Below, piece by piece: positions 4,831-6,970 of a stretch of DNA of 6,970 nucleotides. A program made the translations under genes and the position numbers. The notes under the pieces are model-generated. The model made no database searches and was not told the origin of the DNA. It saw nothing but the letters and a program-made list of their open reading frames with translations. Location: NCBI GenBank assembly GCA_958436475.1, contig CAUBKG010000080.1, positions 1-6,970 of the forward strand, written 5' to 3'. This DNA is from an uncultured Clostridia bacterium. Lineage in GTDB: Bacteria > Bacillota > Clostridia > Oscillospirales > Acutalibacteraceae. The first letter of the stretch is position 1. Every line of letters begins with the position of its first letter.

Positions 4831-4863
4831 TAAAAAAATCCCTTATCACTAAGATAAGGGATT
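4831..4863 (-). terminator. Intrinsic terminator after folC
   Basis: An 11-bp perfect stem is formed by 4837-4847 and 4853-4863 with a 5-nt loop. On the minus strand it is followed by a long T-run (TTTTTATTTT). It separates folC from the spoIIA operon. Confidence 0.85.
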
Positions 4864-4901
4864 GGGGCTGTCGAAAAAAAGCCTATTGAGAAAGCGCGTT
4901 C

Positions 4902-6188
4902 TTATATTTTCATTTTCAGTTTGGTGCGCAGGATCGGGCGCAGCTGCCCCGCAAGATAGAGGGAGCCGCACACCACAACTTTTTTTTCGGGTGTAAGGCC
5001 GCGCAGGGCGAGCTCCGCCGCCTGCTCCTCGTTTTCCGCGAGGGTTTCCGGAAGCCCCGCAAAAAGCGGCGCGAGCGTTTCCCCCGCCGCCGCGCGGGCG
5101 TTTTCCGGCGGAATAAGAATCACTTCCGACGCAATCTCCCGAAGCATCTCTGCCGAGGCGGCCATATCCTTATCGGCCAGCATACCGAACACCAGCCGGA
5201 CCCGTTTGCCGGGAGCCAGTTCCTTGACCGTATCCACCAGGTTCCGGATGCCGCTTGGGTTATGCGAGCCGTCCAGCAGCACGAGCGGCTCGAAGGAAAG
5301 CACCTCCAGCCGGGCGGGTGCCTGCGTTTTGGCAAGCCCTCGCACCAGCTGCTCCCCCGTGACCGATATCCCCCGGGACGCCAGCGCCTGTATGGTTTCC
5401 ACAGCCAGCAGGGCGTTTTGAATCTGGCTTTCACCCAGCAGGCTCATCTCATAGGTTTCCCCGCCATAGGAAAAGCGGGTGCCGCGAAGGGTGCGGCATT
5501 CTGTTTTTGCCGCGGCGGGATTTGCGAGATAGAGGTAACAGCCCGCATGCGCGGCCGCTTCCATGATAACGGCAAGCGCCTTCTCCGGCTGGCCGGCGGA
5601 GGAAACGGCAAGGCTGCCCGGCTTAATAATTCCGCTTTTTTCCCGGGCGATCTGCCCGACCGTATCGCCGAGTACCTCCGTGTGGTCGAGCGAAATGGAG
5701 GTGATGACCGAGGCGAGCGGCGGCGGGATGACGTTGGTGGCATCGAACCGGCCGCCGAGGCCGACCTCGAGCACCACGATCTCGCACTTCTTTTGCAGAA
5801 ACCAGCAAAAGCCCAGCGCCGTAATAAAATCGAATTCCGTGAGGATCATCCCCTCCTGCCGAAGGGCCTCCGCGTGCGGGCGGAGAGAATCGACGGCCTG
5901 TGCCAGCTCTTCTTCGGGGATCATTTCCCCATTCACGCGGAAACGCTCGCGGAAATCCTCCAAAAAAGGCGAAGTAAAAAGGCCGGTGCGTATACCCGCC
6001 TCCTGCAAAACGGAAGCGAGCATAGCCGAAACGGAGCCTTTGCCGTTCGTACCCGCCACATGGATGAACCGAAGGCGCTCCTGCGGGTTCCCGAGGCGCC
6101 CGCACAGGGCGCGGATACGCTCGAGCGAGGGCTTTCGCGGAAACCGGCCGAAGCTGTGGATATAATGTAACGCTTCTTCGTACTTCAT
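4902..6188 (-). CDS. folC: Bifunctional folylpolyglutamate synthase / dihydrofolate synthase
   Basis: FolC is a cytoplasmic Mur-ligase-family enzyme. It adds glutamate to folates, and in most bacteria it also joins dihydropteroate and glutamate, using ATP. The 428-residue length is typical. Motifs in order are the P-loop HVAGTNGKGSV (43-53), GLFTSPFLEDFRERF (69-83), EVGLGGRFDATNVI (141-154), the metal-site region LDHTEVLG (168-174), EKSGIIKPG (183-191) and the C-terminal-domain motif DGSHNPSG (306-313). Start ATG 6188 has a moderate ribosome site (AAGAAGG, 6202-6196). The gene follows valS by 57 bases, the same pairing as in Bacillus. A terminator-like hairpin in that gap suggests that folC receives only read-through from valS, or is attenuated. 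It has its own terminator downstream. Confidence 0.96.
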   Translation of the reverse strand: MKYEEALHYIHSFGRFPRKPSLERIRALCGRLGNPQERLRFIHVAGTNGKGSVSAMLASVLQEAGIRTGLFTSPFLEDFRERFRVNGEMIPEEELAQAVDSLRPHAEALRQEGMILTEFDFITALGFCWFLQKKCEIVVLEVGLGGRFDATNVIPPPLASVITSISLDHTEVLGDTVGQIAREKSGIIKPGSLAVSSAGQPEKALAVIMEAAAHAGCYLYLANPAAAKTECRTLRGTRFSYGGETYEMSLLGESQIQNALLAVETIQALASRGISVTGEQLVRGLAKTQAPARLEVLSFEPLVLLDGSHNPSGIRNLVDTVKELAPGKRVRLVFGMLADKDMAASAEMLREIASEVILIPPENARAAAGETLAPLFAGLPETLAENEEQAAELALRGLTPEKKVVVCGSLYLAGQLRPILRTKLKMKI

Positions 6189-6202
6189 TTCTGAACCTTC
6201 TT

Positions 6203-6233
6203 AAAAAATCGGGCGAGCTAAACAGCCCGCCCG
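6203..6233 (-). terminator. Terminator-like hairpin between valS and folC
   Basis: On the minus strand CGGGCG-GCT pairs with AGC-CGCCCG (6233-6224 with 6219-6210, one mismatch) around a 4-nt loop. A and six T (6208-6203) follow. The T-run ends exactly where the folC ribosome site begins, so folC RNA must read through it or start upstream of it. It is either a leaky terminator or an attenuator. Confidence 0.7.
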
Positions 6234-6245
6234 GCGAATGCTTTT

Positions 6246-6970
6246 CTATTCGCCCAGCTGTTCCATACTGAGCTTTAAATTATGGAGCTTTTCCCTGTAT
6301 TTCTCCGCTTGGTCTCGCTGCGCCTGTACCACCTGCGCGGGCGCTTTGGAAACGAAGCCCTCGTTGCTGAGCTTCTTTTCCACAAAAGAAAGCCGTTCGG
6401 CGGTTTCATCGTATTCCTTCTGAAGGCGTTTTTGCTCCGCCTCGAAATCGATCAGCTCGCCCATGGGGATAAAGATGCGGGCGTCGTCCGTCGCGATGGT
6501 GACGGTGCCCTTCCAATCGCAGGCTTCCCCAAGCTCAACATCCGAAGCAAAGGCCAGCTTCTTGATGAACTCGGCCGATTCGCAGAAGGTATCCGTATAA
6601 CGGGTGGCGAAGAACACCTTGGCCTTGCGGCTCGGCGGTACGTTCATCTCCGCACGGCGGTTGCGGATGGCGCGGATGGCGGTGATGACTCGCTGGAACT
6701 CGGCTTCTTCCTCCGCAAAGCCGAGCGCCTCGGAATATTCCGGCCAAGCGGATACCATGATGGAATCTCCCTCGTGTGGGAGCGACTGCCAGATTTCCTC
6801 CGTGATGAACGGCATAAAGGGATGCAGGAGCTTCAGCGTATTGCTCATCACCCACACGAGCACGCTGCGCGCGCCGTCCGCAGTCTCTGCCGACTGCAGG
6901 CGCGGCTTGCAGAGCTCAATGTACCAATCGCAGAAAATATCCCAGATAAGATCATAGAGCTTCTGCACGG
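6246..6970 (-). CDS. valS: Valyl-tRNA synthetase, C-terminal part
   Basis: This enzyme charges tRNA-Val with valine, using ATP, in the cytoplasm. Only the last 241 or so residues are in the window; the catalytic Rossmann and editing domains lie beyond the right edge. The visible part begins in the anticodon-binding domain (LYDLIWDIFCDWYIELCKP). It continues with LLHPFMPFITEEIWQSLP and RAEMNVPPSRKAKV, both characteristic of class I ValRS. It ends in the C-terminal coiled-coil arm that contacts tRNA, rich in Glu/Lys/Gln/Leu over the last 68 residues (EAEQKRLQKEYDETAERL... to MEQLGE). The stop is TAG at 6248-6246. IleRS and LeuRS are excluded by this coiled-coil tail. Confidence 0.95.
   Translation of the reverse strand, partial: VQKLYDLIWDIFCDWYIELCKPRLQSAETADGARSVLVWVMSNTLKLLHPFMPFITEEIWQSLPHEGDSIMVSAWPEYSEALGFAEEEAEFQRVITAIRAIRNRRAEMNVPPSRKAKVFFATRYTDTFCESAEFIKKLAFASDVELGEACDWKGTVTIATDDARIFIPMGELIDFEAEQKRLQKEYDETAERLSFVEKKLSNEGFVSKAPAQVVQAQRDQAEKYREKLHNLKLSMEQLGE

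Noticed and set aside
4727..4831. Sigma-H promoter for spoIIA
   Set aside because: An AGGACAA sequence is present near 4790-4796, but no GAAT box follows at the right distance. The GAAT before spoIIAA is inside its ribosome site. Not called.
5262..6170. 302-residue plus-strand frame opposite folC, and similar long frames at 3883-4491 and 5563-6165
   Set aside because: These are mirror frames of well-supported folC, spoIIAB and sigF. Their compositions are Arg/Ser-rich or Ala/Gly/Arg-rich without motifs.

Overview
The window looks like chromosome from a spore-forming, Gram-positive anaerobe of the class Clostridia. The spoIIA sporulation operon, a groESL operon under a perfect CIRCE operator, strong AGGAGG-type ribosome sites and many hairpin-plus-T-run terminators all point to Bacillota. 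The moderately high G+C and the short sigma-F suggest Oscillospirales, but that placement is inference. Every convincing protein gene is on the minus strand, so the window is described here from right to left.

Housekeeping and sporulation part (6970 to 3213): the C-terminal third of valS (valyl-tRNA synthetase) is followed by folC (folylpolyglutamate/dihydrofolate synthase), with a terminator-like hairpin directly before the folC ribosome site. After the folC terminator comes spoIIAA-spoIIAB-sigF, the anti-anti-sigma / anti-sigma kinase / forespore sigma switch. Its genes are tightly packed (4-nt gap, then 8-nt overlap) and it ends in two terminators in a row. SigF appears to lack the usual N-terminal region 1.2.

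Heat-shock part (3150 to 1065): a sigma-A-like promoter overlapped downstream by a perfect CIRCE element (HrcA operator), then groES and groEL, then a strong terminator.

Accessory part (1029 to 1): this is the least ordinary stretch. It holds two diverged tandem copies of a cassette of about 320 bp. Each cassette has a tiny ribbon-helix-helix (RHH) DNA-binding protein gene on the minus strand. A predicted structured RNA of about 80 nt on the plus strand converges on it, and its terminator T-run touches or overlaps the RHH stop codon. Between the two copies the RNA helices keep pairing through compensatory changes, and G-U wobbles occur that pair only in plus-strand RNA. Upstream spacing is identical in both copies, which indicates that the left RHH gene starts at a non-standard ATT codon (or has lost its ATG). 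Left of the cassettes is a cluster of palindromes built from the extended -10 motif TGGTATAAT on both strands, then the first 39 codons of an unrecognised minus-strand gene that runs off the window.
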